From the NCBI GenBank assembly GCA_964448675.1, contig CAYUZU010000001.1:331755-395754 (forward strand): a DNA stretch of 64,000 nucleotides. The letters run 5' to 3'. Below, piece by piece: positions 51,883 through 59,056 of the stretch. The notes under the pieces were generated by a model, which had not been told where the DNA came from, did not search any database, and saw only the letters and a program-made list of their open reading frames with translations. The DNA comes from CAYUZU01 sp964448675 (GTDB lineage: Bacteria; Planctomycetota; Phycisphaerae; UBA1845; Fen-1342). Every line of letters begins with the position of its first letter. Position 1 is the first letter of the stretch. Both the position numbers and the translations under genes were made by a program.

Positions 51883-52796
51883 TGGCCTGCCCCCCCCGAA
51901 AACTGAGCCAGTTGAAATGAGAGTCACTGAGCCGGCGGCGGCGCTGCCGCCGCCGGGGATTGGAGATTCTCGATGAAACGGAAGAAGCACAGCCCCGACC
52001 AGATCATCACCAAGCTGCGCGAGGCCGACGGCCTGCTGGCCACCGGCGCCACGATCGCCCAGGTCTGCCAGCAGCTCGAAGTCAGCGAGCAGACCTTCCA
52101 CCGCTGGCGCAACCAGTACGGCGGCATGAAGCAAAGCGAGGCCAAGCGCCTCAAGGAACTCGAGCAGGAGAACACCCGGCTCAAGAAGCTGGTGGCCGAC
52201 CTGTCGCTCGACAACGCCATGCTCAAGGAGGTGGCCAAGGGGGAATTCTGAGCCCGACCCGCCGGCGTCGGGCCGTTGCGCAGCTGACAGAGACGTTTGA
52301 CGTCAGTGAGCGACGGGCCTGCCGCGTGGTCGGGCAGCCACGCACAACAAAGCGGTATCGGCCGCAGATCGAAGACGACGAGGCCGCCCTGGTGAACCAG
52401 ATGCACGCGATCGTTCGACAATATCCGCGTTACGGCTATCGCCGCGTGTGGGCGTTGCTGCGTCAGGACGGCTGGCGGATCAACCGCAAACGCGTCCAAC
52501 GGCTCTGGCGTCGCGAACACTTCCGCGTGCCACAGAAACAGCGGAAAAAGCGGCGTTTGGGCTGTAGTGCCAACGGCATTGTCCGCCGCCGGGCGGAGCA
52601 CATTGATCACGTGTGGGCCTGGGACTTCATCCACGACCGCGACGAGGGCGGCCGGCCACTGAAGTGGTTCGCCCTGATCGATGAGTACACGCGCGAGAAC
52701 CTGGCGCTGGAGGTCGACCGGCGGATGCAGGCGGTGGATGTGCTCGACATCCTCAGTCAGGTCATGCTGATCCGCGGCGTGCCCAAGCGCGTCGGC
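51883..52796 (+). mobile_element. Truncated IS3-family insertion sequence
   Basis: The left end TGGCCTGCCCCCC at 51883 resembles the TGACCTGCCCCCC ends of the IS407-type group. It carries orfA and a 5' part of orfB. The 3' part of orfB and the right inverted repeat are gone; the sequence passes into the island's right arm at about 52790-52800. It cannot move by itself. Confidence 0.8.
51973..52251 (+). CDS. IS3-family transposase OrfA
   Basis: This 92-residue DNA-binding half of an IS3-type transposase has an N-terminal helix-turn-helix (SPDQIITKLREADGLLATG; VCQQLEVSEQTFHRWRNQYG) and a C-terminal leucine zipper (LKELEQENTRLKKLVADLSL) ending DNAMLKEVAKGEF. The start is ATG 51973. The stop overlaps the orfB frame by four bases, where programmed -1 frameshifting or coupling would make the OrfAB fusion. 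Confidence 0.93.
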   Translation: MKRKKHSPDQIITKLREADGLLATGATIAQVCQQLEVSEQTFHRWRNQYGGMKQSEAKRLKELEQENTRLKKLVADLSLDNAMLKEVAKGEF

Positions 52797-52823
52797 AGTT
52801 GCTGCGTCAGGTTCCGGGCGTAG
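52248..52823 (+). pseudogene. IS3-family transposase OrfB, 3'-truncated
   Basis: The frame holds the HTH_21-type region (QYPRYGYRRVWALLRQDGWR; INRKRVQRLWRREHFRVP) and the start of the DDE domain with the first Asp (HVWAWDFIHDRDEGGRPLKW). After LIRGVPKR the match stops; the expected SDNGPE block with the second Asp and the catalytic Glu are missing, so it is inactive. The last residues (VGSCCVRFRA) come from the island arm. No good start codon is seen; synthesis was probably by frameshift from orfA. Confidence 0.85.
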
Positions 52824-53000
52824 CGTTGGTCGCGCCCACGATCGCCAGCACGGCCGCCCGCAGGTGGTCGGGCAGGCTTGGCCACGCGGTTACCACGCGC
52901 TGCAGGTCGGGGGCAATCCGGGCCCGGTTGTCGGGGCTTAAGGTGGGGCCCGCGGCCGCAGCGTTGCAAGTCTCTTTCTTGTAAACGTTTATGGAATCTT
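52807..53000 (-). pseudogene. Stranded integrase C-terminal tail at the right island end
   Basis: On the minus strand the frame leaves attR in the same phase as the left integrase remnant and continues for about 64 residues to a TGA at 52807-52809. Its end, LQRVVTAWPSLPDHLRAAVL, is a compact amphipathic tail of the kind I associate with planctomycete recombinases. It has no start of its own apart from frames that begin in chromosome beyond attR. In an excised circle it would be fused to the integrase. Confidence 0.55.
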
Positions 53001-53051
53001 GGAGCGGATTGCAAATCCGCGATTCGTGGGTTCGAATCCCACCGCCACCTT
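53001..53051. repeat. Right attachment site (attR) of the tRNA-Cys island
   Basis: A 51-bp perfect copy of 38485-38535. It lacks the tRNA 5' part, so it is not a functional tRNA gene. Confidence 0.93.
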
Positions 53052-53385
53052 CTCCCTTTCGCGAAGATGCAGACCGGGTGGCACCGGAACCGGTGCAGTC
53101 CAAGTCGGCAGCGGCCGACGCGCCACGCCCCCGTTGAACGCGGGCGGCTGCCAGGGCGGCGCCGGTGGGTGGATGCTTGCCGGCGTTTGGCTGATCGAAT
53201 ATGATAAGCGGCCCGCTCGGCCCGCTGGCGGCAGCAGGCGATGGTTATTCGCCGGCTGGCGGTGTGGGCGCTGGCGACTTGCCGGCCGGGGTCCGTTTGC
53301 GGCTTGGGCTGGCGGGTTTGTGCGAGTGGCGCGTGCCGGGCGTTTGCCCGGCGCCCGGGCTGCAGCCCCGGAAGGAGGCACCACT

Positions 53386-53475
<90 letters not shown>

Positions 53476-53503
53476 TTGAGTTTTTTGATGCTACAGGCTG
53501 GAC

Positions 53504-53532
53504 TTGTAAGTTAATAAGTAATTTATTATACT
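53504..53532 (+). promoter_or_regulatory. Promoter and operator of the element integrase
   Basis: TTGTAA (53504-53509), 17 bp, TATACT (53527-53532). An inverted repeat TAATAA-N5-TTATTA (53512-53528) overlaps the spacer and -10 box and could be an operator. The integrase ATG is 45 bp downstream. AT-rich sequence contrasts with the surroundings. Confidence 0.6.
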
Positions 53533-53576
53533 GATCTCTGTCGTCACCTTGCCTTAGCCAGAAGGACGCAGAGATC

Positions 53577-54956
53577 ATGGCCAGCACACCACCCAAGCGC
53601 CGAGGAAGGCCCGCCAAGTACGTCAAGGACAAGGATGGCAAGCCCATCGTTGGCCTCTCGCTCAGCAGCCAGGGTCGTTACTACGCCACCCACAGCAAAC
53701 CGCGCAAGACGTTCGGCAGTGATTTCGATAAGGCCGTCCGCGCGTTTCGCCGCTGGCAGGGCGAGCAGGAACGCGAAGCGCCCGTTGCAATCCCGATCGA
53801 GTCGCCGGCCGGCGCGCTGCAGTTTCCGCTTCCCACCAACTTCCTCGCCAACGTGCCGAAGCCCGAGGACCAACTGCCCGCGGCGGCCGCCATGCAGGAG
53901 GTGCTGGCGGATGGTGATGAGAGCAAGCTCAAGCAGTTGATTACACAGCTGCCGACCTACCGGATGTTCGACTCGAAGGAGGTCTACGACTGGGTCCGCG
54001 AGCAAATTCTGACCGACCCGGCCGCATTCGCGGAGCGCGTCGGGATTCCGGAGATCGCGCGGTTGGAGCATCTGCAGGAGCGGGCTCACTCGCCGACGCT
54101 CAAGGCGGTCCTGGCGACCTACGTGGAGCACGCGGACATCACGCAGCACGAGCGGCAAAGGGCCGAACGCTACTGGAAGGAGTTCTGCAAGTTCGCCAAG
54201 GGCTCCACCGTGCGAGAAGTTACGCAGCAGCAGATTGTGAATTACGGCGACTGGGCGCTGAACGAGCACCGAAACGGCAAGAGTCGACCTTGGGTGCATC
54301 ACCGTTTCGGCAAGATCAAGACGCTCTTCAATTACGCGGCGACGCGCGGCCTGGCACCGGATGAGATGGCGCGTGTGCTGGCGATGTGCAAGGTGCTCAA
54401 ATCACCCCGCAAGAAGGCCGCCGACCCCCAGCCAATCTCACGGGAGGACTTCCACGCGCTGCTGAATGCGGCGAATGCAAAGTGGAAGGCGATTCTGCTT
54501 TGCATGCTCAACGCAGCGCTGTACGGCAAGGAGGTCGGGGATCTGCTGACGAAGGAGGTGGATCTCAAGAAGGGCACCCTGGCCACAGACCGCAGCAAGA
54601 CGGGCGTGCCGCGGGTGGCAGTCCTGTGGGGTCGGACGATTACCGCGCTCAAGGCCGCCCCTCGCAAGGCTAAGCACAGTCACCTCTTCCAAAACAGCGT
54701 CGGCACGCCGTATCAACCCGAGCAAATCCGCCGCGGATTCAATCGGCTCCGCGAGGCGGCCGGGGTATCGAAGGACGTCAAGGTCTCGCATATCCGAGAC
54801 GGAGCATATACCGCGGCGATCGAAGGTGGTGCGGACGCCACGCACGCGATGCTGCTGGCCGGTCATGCAGCCGGAATGAAGGACGCCTACGTGCGGCGGA
54901 ATCCGAAGATGGTCGCGGATGCCTGTGCGGCGATCGAGAAGGCGTATTTCGGGTAG
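53577..54956 (+). CDS. Tyrosine recombinase (integrase) of the tRNA-Ser element
   Basis: This 459-residue site-specific recombinase has a basic N-terminus (KRRGRPAKYVKDKDGKPIVG), a SAM-like core-binding domain (about 180-270) and a C-terminal catalytic domain. Catalytic residues visible: HIRDGAYTAAIEGG (His and Arg), LLAGHAAG (His) and MKDAYVRRNP (Tyr). At the place of the first catalytic arginine the sequence reads NAALYGKEVGDLL, with Lys. The gene stands directly downstream of tRNA-Ser, and its own promoter is visible. It should integrate and excise the element at the tRNA 3' end. Confidence 0.9.
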   Translation: MASTPPKRRGRPAKYVKDKDGKPIVGLSLSSQGRYYATHSKPRKTFGSDFDKAVRAFRRWQGEQEREAPVAIPIESPAGALQFPLPTNFLANVPKPEDQLPAAAAMQEVLADGDESKLKQLITQLPTYRMFDSKEVYDWVREQILTDPAAFAERVGIPEIARLEHLQERAHSPTLKAVLATYVEHADITQHERQRAERYWKEFCKFAKGSTVREVTQQQIVNYGDWALNEHRNGKSRPWVHHRFGKIKTLFNYAATRGLAPDEMARVLAMCKVLKSPRKKAADPQPISREDFHALLNAANAKWKAILLCMLNAALYGKEVGDLLTKEVDLKKGTLATDRSKTGVPRVAVLWGRTITALKAAPRKAKHSHLFQNSVGTPYQPEQIRRGFNRLREAAGVSKDVKVSHIRDGAYTAAIEGGADATHAMLLAGHAAGMKDAYVRRNPKMVADACAAIEKAYFG

Positions 54957-54999
54957 GAACTGGCTGTAGCCGCAAAGCGCAGCTCCGGGGGGAATCACG

Positions 55000-55188
55000 A
55001 TGGCATCGGTGTGTGCCGGATGCCGAGTGATGTCCGAGGCTGTTGATAGCGGTGGTTGGGCGGCGCATAATGGGTTTCAATGCCTCGGGGAACACGTGCA
55101 AGTCGACAGCGGCGGCAAGCGCGAACGCGTGAGCAGAAGAGCCGCGAGGCAGCGTACCGGCTGCAGGAAACGGGAGGACATCCCATGA
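55000..55188 (+). CDS. Small protein coupled to the AAA+ gene
   Basis: A 62-residue frame with GGGGGGA at 54987-54993 as ribosome-binding site. Its stop overlaps the next start (ATGA), which suggests translational coupling. It has cysteines in CAGCRV and FQCLG and a very basic C-terminus (GGKRERVSRRAARQRTGCRK). It could be a small DNA-binding or zinc-binding protein, but no family is recognised. Confidence 0.45.
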   Translation: MASVCAGCRVMSEAVDSGGWAAHNGFQCLGEHVQVDSGGKRERVSRRAARQRTGCRKREDIP

Positions 55189-56918
55189 CCGGTGGTTATA
55201 TCGATCCGAGCCGGGAAATCGGCTGGAGCAGTGAGCAGGCTGAGGCCTACTGTGTCGGCCGAATGCGGGGGAAGTTCTGCCGCGAGCTGTTCGAGAAGCG
55301 GTTCGATGGAGATGCCGCGAGGCGTGATCTGTTTGAACTGTTCGAGCAGGAGTGCGGTAGCACTGTCCCGACATTTGCCCACACCTACGTAGAACAGCTG
55401 AACCAGGCGGGGAAGCGACTCGATCTTCATCGTAGAGAACTGGTCCGTCGCCGTCTTTGTTCGATCTATGTGGACCGGGTCGATCCTGCCGCGGTTCCCG
55501 ATGCCGATGACCAGTTGATGTCGCTCACTGACGAGTCGCGGCGCCAGGAGCAAGGAGCCTTCGCGGCGCTTGTTGATAAGATGCCTGCCGGTATTCGACC
55601 GCACCTGGAGCTGGGCAATGCACTGGCGCGGTTGCAGGACACGACGCGATACGTGGCGTTTCCCGGTGAGGCTGACCCCGAACTCGCACTCGGTGACGCC
55701 GCGCCAGTTGCGGGTGTACCCAAAGGCTGGCTGAGCGGATTGTATGACTGGTGGGATGCGCGGAATGCGGGGCGTTGGCAGCCAGACCCAAAGAAGGGGC
55801 GCGCTGACTGGCTTGATCGGTTTGATGACGCGCTGACGCGAATCGCTCGTCGCGTTCTAGCTCGCGCGAGGAAGCTGCAGGCGCCACTGCCGCTGGATGA
55901 ACGGCAGAGGTTGCTCAAGCTCAAGAACGAAACACTGGGTGCGTCATACGTGGCGGAAAGTGACGCGATGCTGCGTGTGATCGGGGAACTGCAACGGCTC
56001 AGCGAGGTAATCCGGAATCGTCGTGATGCGTTGCAGCGCGCTGGAAGCGGTGTTCGCCCAGAGGCGCTGTCGGCAGTCATCCTGGGCGAGCAAGGCACCG
56101 GCAAGACGACGCTGGCCAGGCTGCTGCATGATCACTTCTGGGAGCTTGAGGGCCCGTTTCGTCGTCTTAATGCCGCGGCATTCGTGGGCGGCGACTTCAA
56201 CATCGCGAAGGGCAGGCTCGTGGGCTATGGGAGCAACCATGGTCTAAGCAGCGTCCACGAGGACGGCCAGCAGGGGCTGCTCGAGGAGTGCAAGGGCGGA
56301 ACGCTCGTGATCGACGAGTTCCTCGACCTGCCTCATGATGCACAGACGCTGTTGCTGGACGTTTTGTCGAATGAACCGTTGGCCAGAGCGGCCGGAGGCG
56401 GCGAGATCGAGCCGCCTTACCCGTACCTCGTCTTCGCATCCAACAAAGATCCGGAGCAGGCGGTGCGCGACGGGGGTCTTCGCTCGGACCTCTGGGATCG
56501 GATGAAATCGGGCAAGGTTTGTATACCACCCCTGCGGGAGCGGCGCGAAGACGTGTTCAGCGTCGTACGGGAACGCTGCAACATCCGAGATTACAAGGCA
56601 CTGCTTGCCCTGTGCCGTCATGATTGGCCGGATAATGTGCGCGGGCTGATACACGAGCTAGATCAGCTGCACTCGGCTGGCAAGGGCAAGTGTGAGCTGT
56701 CGCTGACGGACCTGAGGCCGGAGATTCAGGAACTCGTCGCTGGTGTCGACGCTGCTGACGCTGAAAGGGAGGTCTTGGCGACGGTGATGCAGTGGGCCCG
56801 CAGCCAGGGGTACGAGAAGGGGAAGCGGAGCCAAGGACTGCAGAAACGCACGGCCGCGATACTCGGTTCCTCGGAGGCTCACGTGTCGACCAAATTGAAG
56901 AAGTACGGCCTGACCTGA
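55185..56918 (+). CDS. AAA+ regulator related to sigma-54 activators, without GAFTGA loop
   Basis: This 577-residue protein has an N-terminal 270-residue helical region of unknown family, then an AAA+ domain with Walker A GEQGTGKT (301-308), Walker B LVIDEF (374-379), PLRERREDV and WPDNVRGLIHEL as in NtrC-type ATPases. A C-terminal Fis-like helix-turn-helix follows (KRTAAILGSSEAHVSTKLKK). Where sigma-54 activators carry GAFTGA, this protein reads GRLVGYGSNHGLSSVHEDG, so contact with sigma-54 is unlikely. Start ATG 55185 has GGGAGGA upstream; an ATG at 55080 would add 35 basic residues. It may control element genes or act on DNA or protein in an ATP-dependent way. Confidence 0.75.
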   Translation: MTGGYIDPSREIGWSSEQAEAYCVGRMRGKFCRELFEKRFDGDAARRDLFELFEQECGSTVPTFAHTYVEQLNQAGKRLDLHRRELVRRRLCSIYVDRVDPAAVPDADDQLMSLTDESRRQEQGAFAALVDKMPAGIRPHLELGNALARLQDTTRYVAFPGEADPELALGDAAPVAGVPKGWLSGLYDWWDARNAGRWQPDPKKGRADWLDRFDDALTRIARRVLARARKLQAPLPLDERQRLLKLKNETLGASYVAESDAMLRVIGELQRLSEVIRNRRDALQRAGSGVRPEALSAVILGEQGTGKTTLARLLHDHFWELEGPFRRLNAAAFVGGDFNIAKGRLVGYGSNHGLSSVHEDGQQGLLEECKGGTLVIDEFLDLPHDAQTLLLDVLSNEPLARAAGGGEIEPPYPYLVFASNKDPEQAVRDGGLRSDLWDRMKSGKVCIPPLRERREDVFSVVRERCNIRDYKALLALCRHDWPDNVRGLIHELDQLHSAGKGKCELSLTDLRPEIQELVAGVDAADAEREVLATVMQWARSQGYEKGKRSQGLQKRTAAILGSSEAHVSTKLKKYGLT

Positions 56919-57376
56919 CTGCCTTCCCGACCAACGGCAAGTGTCGCACGCGTGAACAACAGCTGCACCATTGGTCGGCGCCGCGAATGTCGACCCTGCA
57001 CCCACATTTTCCGACCCATACGCGGTCGCGGACTTCACCATCCGCCGTGATGTCTTCACCGAGCCTGCATATCGGGGGCGATGTCTTCACGAACCGGTGA
57101 ATCGTCTTCGTCGTCGGGGGCTATCACGGGGGTCCACTTCACAGGGGGGCTCCGTTGTCTTCATTTCACCGCTGTTTCGCCGCTGATTCCCGGCTACGTG
57201 TGGGGCCCGGTTTGGCCTGTATCCCCCTGGTGCGTCGCAAATGGCATTCTCGACATGTTCGTTGCCTCTGGCACAGCTCCTGCATTGACGCGGTTCGATC
57301 GCACGTTCTGCGGTCGGCCCGGGCTCGCGCTGAGCTCGGGATTGCGAAGGTCTAACTAAATGGAGGCATCGCTGAC
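56919..57376. other. 458-bp intergenic region with paired repeats
   Basis: No gene is supported. GATGTCTTCAC occurs at 57049-57059 and 57080-57090, exactly 31 bp apart. The second copy runs into a dyad TTCAC-N6-GTGAA (57086-57101). It may be the control region of the operon starting at 57377. Confidence 0.45.
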
Positions 57377-57451
57377 GTGAAAAATACGTTCGAGAGGATG
57401 GACGGCACGGACATGTTGGCCAATCTCGCGGCAGAGGGGGAGGCATCATGA
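57377..57451 (+). CDS. Very small protein coupled to the Gp88-like gene
   Basis: A 24-residue frame from GTG 57377 with GGAGG at 57362-57366. Its TGA overlaps the ATG of the next gene (ATGA). The product (KNTFERMDGTDMLANLAAEG) is soluble and has ordinary amino-acid make-up. It may be a leader peptide or a real small protein. Confidence 0.4.
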   Translation: MKNTFERMDGTDMLANLAAEGEAS

Positions 57452-58335
57452 ACAGCTCGACCTTGATCAACTACCTCAAGCGGCAGGCCGCGCGGTATCC
57501 CGATCTCGGCATGCTCACCATGCTGGGCGTCGCTAAAAAACTCGGCAACGGCAAGCGCGTCCGTACCTGGAACTTGCCGCCGGAGTCGACGTGTTGCGCT
57601 GGGCTGAACGGTTACCCCCCGACGGCCAGCGGCGTGTGCAAGGCCTGCTGCTATGCCTGGAAGATGCGGGAAGGAAGGCCGGCGGTGGCTGAGCGGGCCA
57701 GGAAAAACTGGACCGTCGCGCAGCGCGCGGACTTCGCCACCCTGCTCTCGGCCGCCATCCTGCACCACGGGGTATCGCATGTTCGCCTGCACGACTTCGG
57801 TGAGTTTTTCAGCGAGTCCTACATTCGGGACATCATCGCCGTAGTCCGCGCCTGCCGCGACGTGCGTTTCTGGGCGTACACGCGCGCCTGGCGGCGACCG
57901 GACTGGACCGACGCCCTCACCGACCTGGCCGCGGAGCCGAGGGTGTCGCTGCTGTTGAGTGCGGACCGGGTGACGGGAATGCCACCGGCGATTGCAAACA
58001 CCCGTGTAGCGTGGCTGGCTGACACCGATGCCGATGGTCCGCCGCGCCAGGTGCACGTGGTTTTCCGCGCGACACGGGATCGCACGGCCAATGGACGGAT
58101 ACCGCCGCTCATGAAGCTCGGCAACTCATTGGTCTGCCCCCACGAGAACGGCGTATATGCGCCAGCGGTCACGTCGCCGACCGGGGGCAGCGCGGCTCCC
58201 ACTAAGCTTGGGCCGGCGGACTGCTTGGCGTGTGGCCACTGTCTTTTCGCGCAACGCGGGGCGGCGAACACGAACCAGGCGGCTGCCGGGGGTGCTCAAA
58301 ATGCGCACCCCGGTGCGAACCGGCAGGCGGGATGA
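57448..58335 (+). CDS. Phage Gp88-like protein
   Basis: This 295-residue protein shows the pattern of the Gp88 family known from actinobacteriophages. An N-terminal cysteine block (LPPESTCCAGLNG and VCKACCYAWKMR), a central part VRLHDFGEFFSESYIRDIIA, and C-terminal VCPHENGVYAPAV with CLACGHCLFAQRG are seen. The biochemical role of the family is not known; the clustered cysteines suggest a metal site. GGGGGAGG precedes the ATG. The last 30 residues are Ala/Gly/Asn-rich and unconserved. Confidence 0.75.
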   Translation: MNSSTLINYLKRQAARYPDLGMLTMLGVAKKLGNGKRVRTWNLPPESTCCAGLNGYPPTASGVCKACCYAWKMREGRPAVAERARKNWTVAQRADFATLLSAAILHHGVSHVRLHDFGEFFSESYIRDIIAVVRACRDVRFWAYTRAWRRPDWTDALTDLAAEPRVSLLLSADRVTGMPPAIANTRVAWLADTDADGPPRQVHVVFRATRDRTANGRIPPLMKLGNSLVCPHENGVYAPAVTSPTGGSAAPTKLGPADCLACGHCLFAQRGAANTNQAAAGGAQNAHPGANRQAG

Positions 58336-58348
58336 TGGGAGGAGATCG

Positions 58349-59056
58349 ATGAAGAAGAAGAAGCACTCACGCCGCCGGCCGCTGCCGCTGGCGTTGGTCT
58401 ACCAGCACCGAAAGGCAGCCCCCGCTGTCTGGATCGCGCTGTGTGATATGGCGCGAGAAAAGGCGAGCAATTTTGTCACGCCGACACGAGCCGAACTCGC
58501 CCAGCGGGCCGGCTGCAATGAGAAAACGGTTTCCGCCTGCCTCACGACGCTGGAGGGCGCCGGCTGGATCACACGGCAGCATCAGCCGGTGGTGGAAAAC
58601 AGTCAGCAGACGGCCACGTTGCTGCGGATCTTCCTGCGGCGGGATGGCCAAACCACCTCGCCAACCGCCGCCGAACGCGACGAATCCCGTAGCGGGCGTC
58701 CAACGCCCTTTACGAAGCCGGGGGCCGTAGCGGGCGGTCAACGCCCTCCAGCTAGAGGGCGTTCAGAGCCCGAAGACTCTCCTACGGAGAGTAGAGGAGC
58801 GACTTCCCCGTCGCCTCCGCTACGCTCCACCGACGCGGGCGTCGCTCCGATCAATGCGATCAAGTTGCATCGGTCGAGTGAAGACATCTGCATCAAGTCC
58901 CCGGCTGATGAGGAAGACACCGCCGGCCCGCCTGTTCCGCCGGCCGCCGATGACCCCGATCGCACAACCTCGGCCGATGACCTGGCTGACATCCTCGCCC
59001 TGATTGGCCGCGACGCCCGTGCTGTCCGCGACACTGACGAAGGGGGTGATGTCTAA
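58349..59056 (+). CDS. Winged-helix replication-type protein with repeat-rich C-terminal half
   Basis: This 235-residue protein starts with a lysine-rich segment and a winged-helix domain similar to those of replication initiator/helix-turn-helix proteins. Signatures: PLALVYQHRKAAPAVWIALC, TPTRAELAQRAGCNEKTVSA and LEGAGWITRQHQPV. The C-terminal half (from about residue 110) is low-complexity, and its DNA holds several hairpin repeats, probably inserted in frame. GGGAGGAG is upstream of ATG 58349. The stop shares one base with the start of the primase-helicase, so the two are coupled and likely act together in element replication. Confidence 0.7.
   Translation: MKKKKHSRRRPLPLALVYQHRKAAPAVWIALCDMAREKASNFVTPTRAELAQRAGCNEKTVSACLTTLEGAGWITRQHQPVVENSQQTATLLRIFLRRDGQTTSPTAAERDESRSGRPTPFTKPGAVAGGQRPPARGRSEPEDSPTESRGATSPSPPLRSTDAGVAPINAIKLHRSSEDICIKSPADEEDTAGPPVPPAADDPDRTTSADDLADILALIGRDARAVRDTDEGGDV
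58690..58855. repeat. Cluster of hairpin repeats within a coding sequence
   Basis: Four inverted repeats follow each other: GGGCGT/ACGCCC (58694-58708), AACGCCCTC/GAGGGCGTT (58740-58763), ACTCTCC/GGAGAGT (58776-58792) and GCGAC/GTCGC (58799-58814). TAGCGGGCG occurs twice (58690 and 58729 region). They are REP-like and keep the frame open. Confidence 0.75.

Larger units (their letters stand above)
38485..53051. mobile_element. 14.5-kb genomic island integrated at tRNA-Cys
   Basis: The island is bounded by 51-bp perfect direct repeats of tRNA-Cys. Inside are a tyrosine recombinase remnant pointing at the left end, three large dockerin-bearing exported proteins (minus strand), and an IS3-family remnant close to the right end. 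The integrase is 5'-truncated, so the island is probably no longer mobile by itself. Outside the right end, 335 bp of chromosome lead to tRNA-Ser. Confidence 0.85.
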
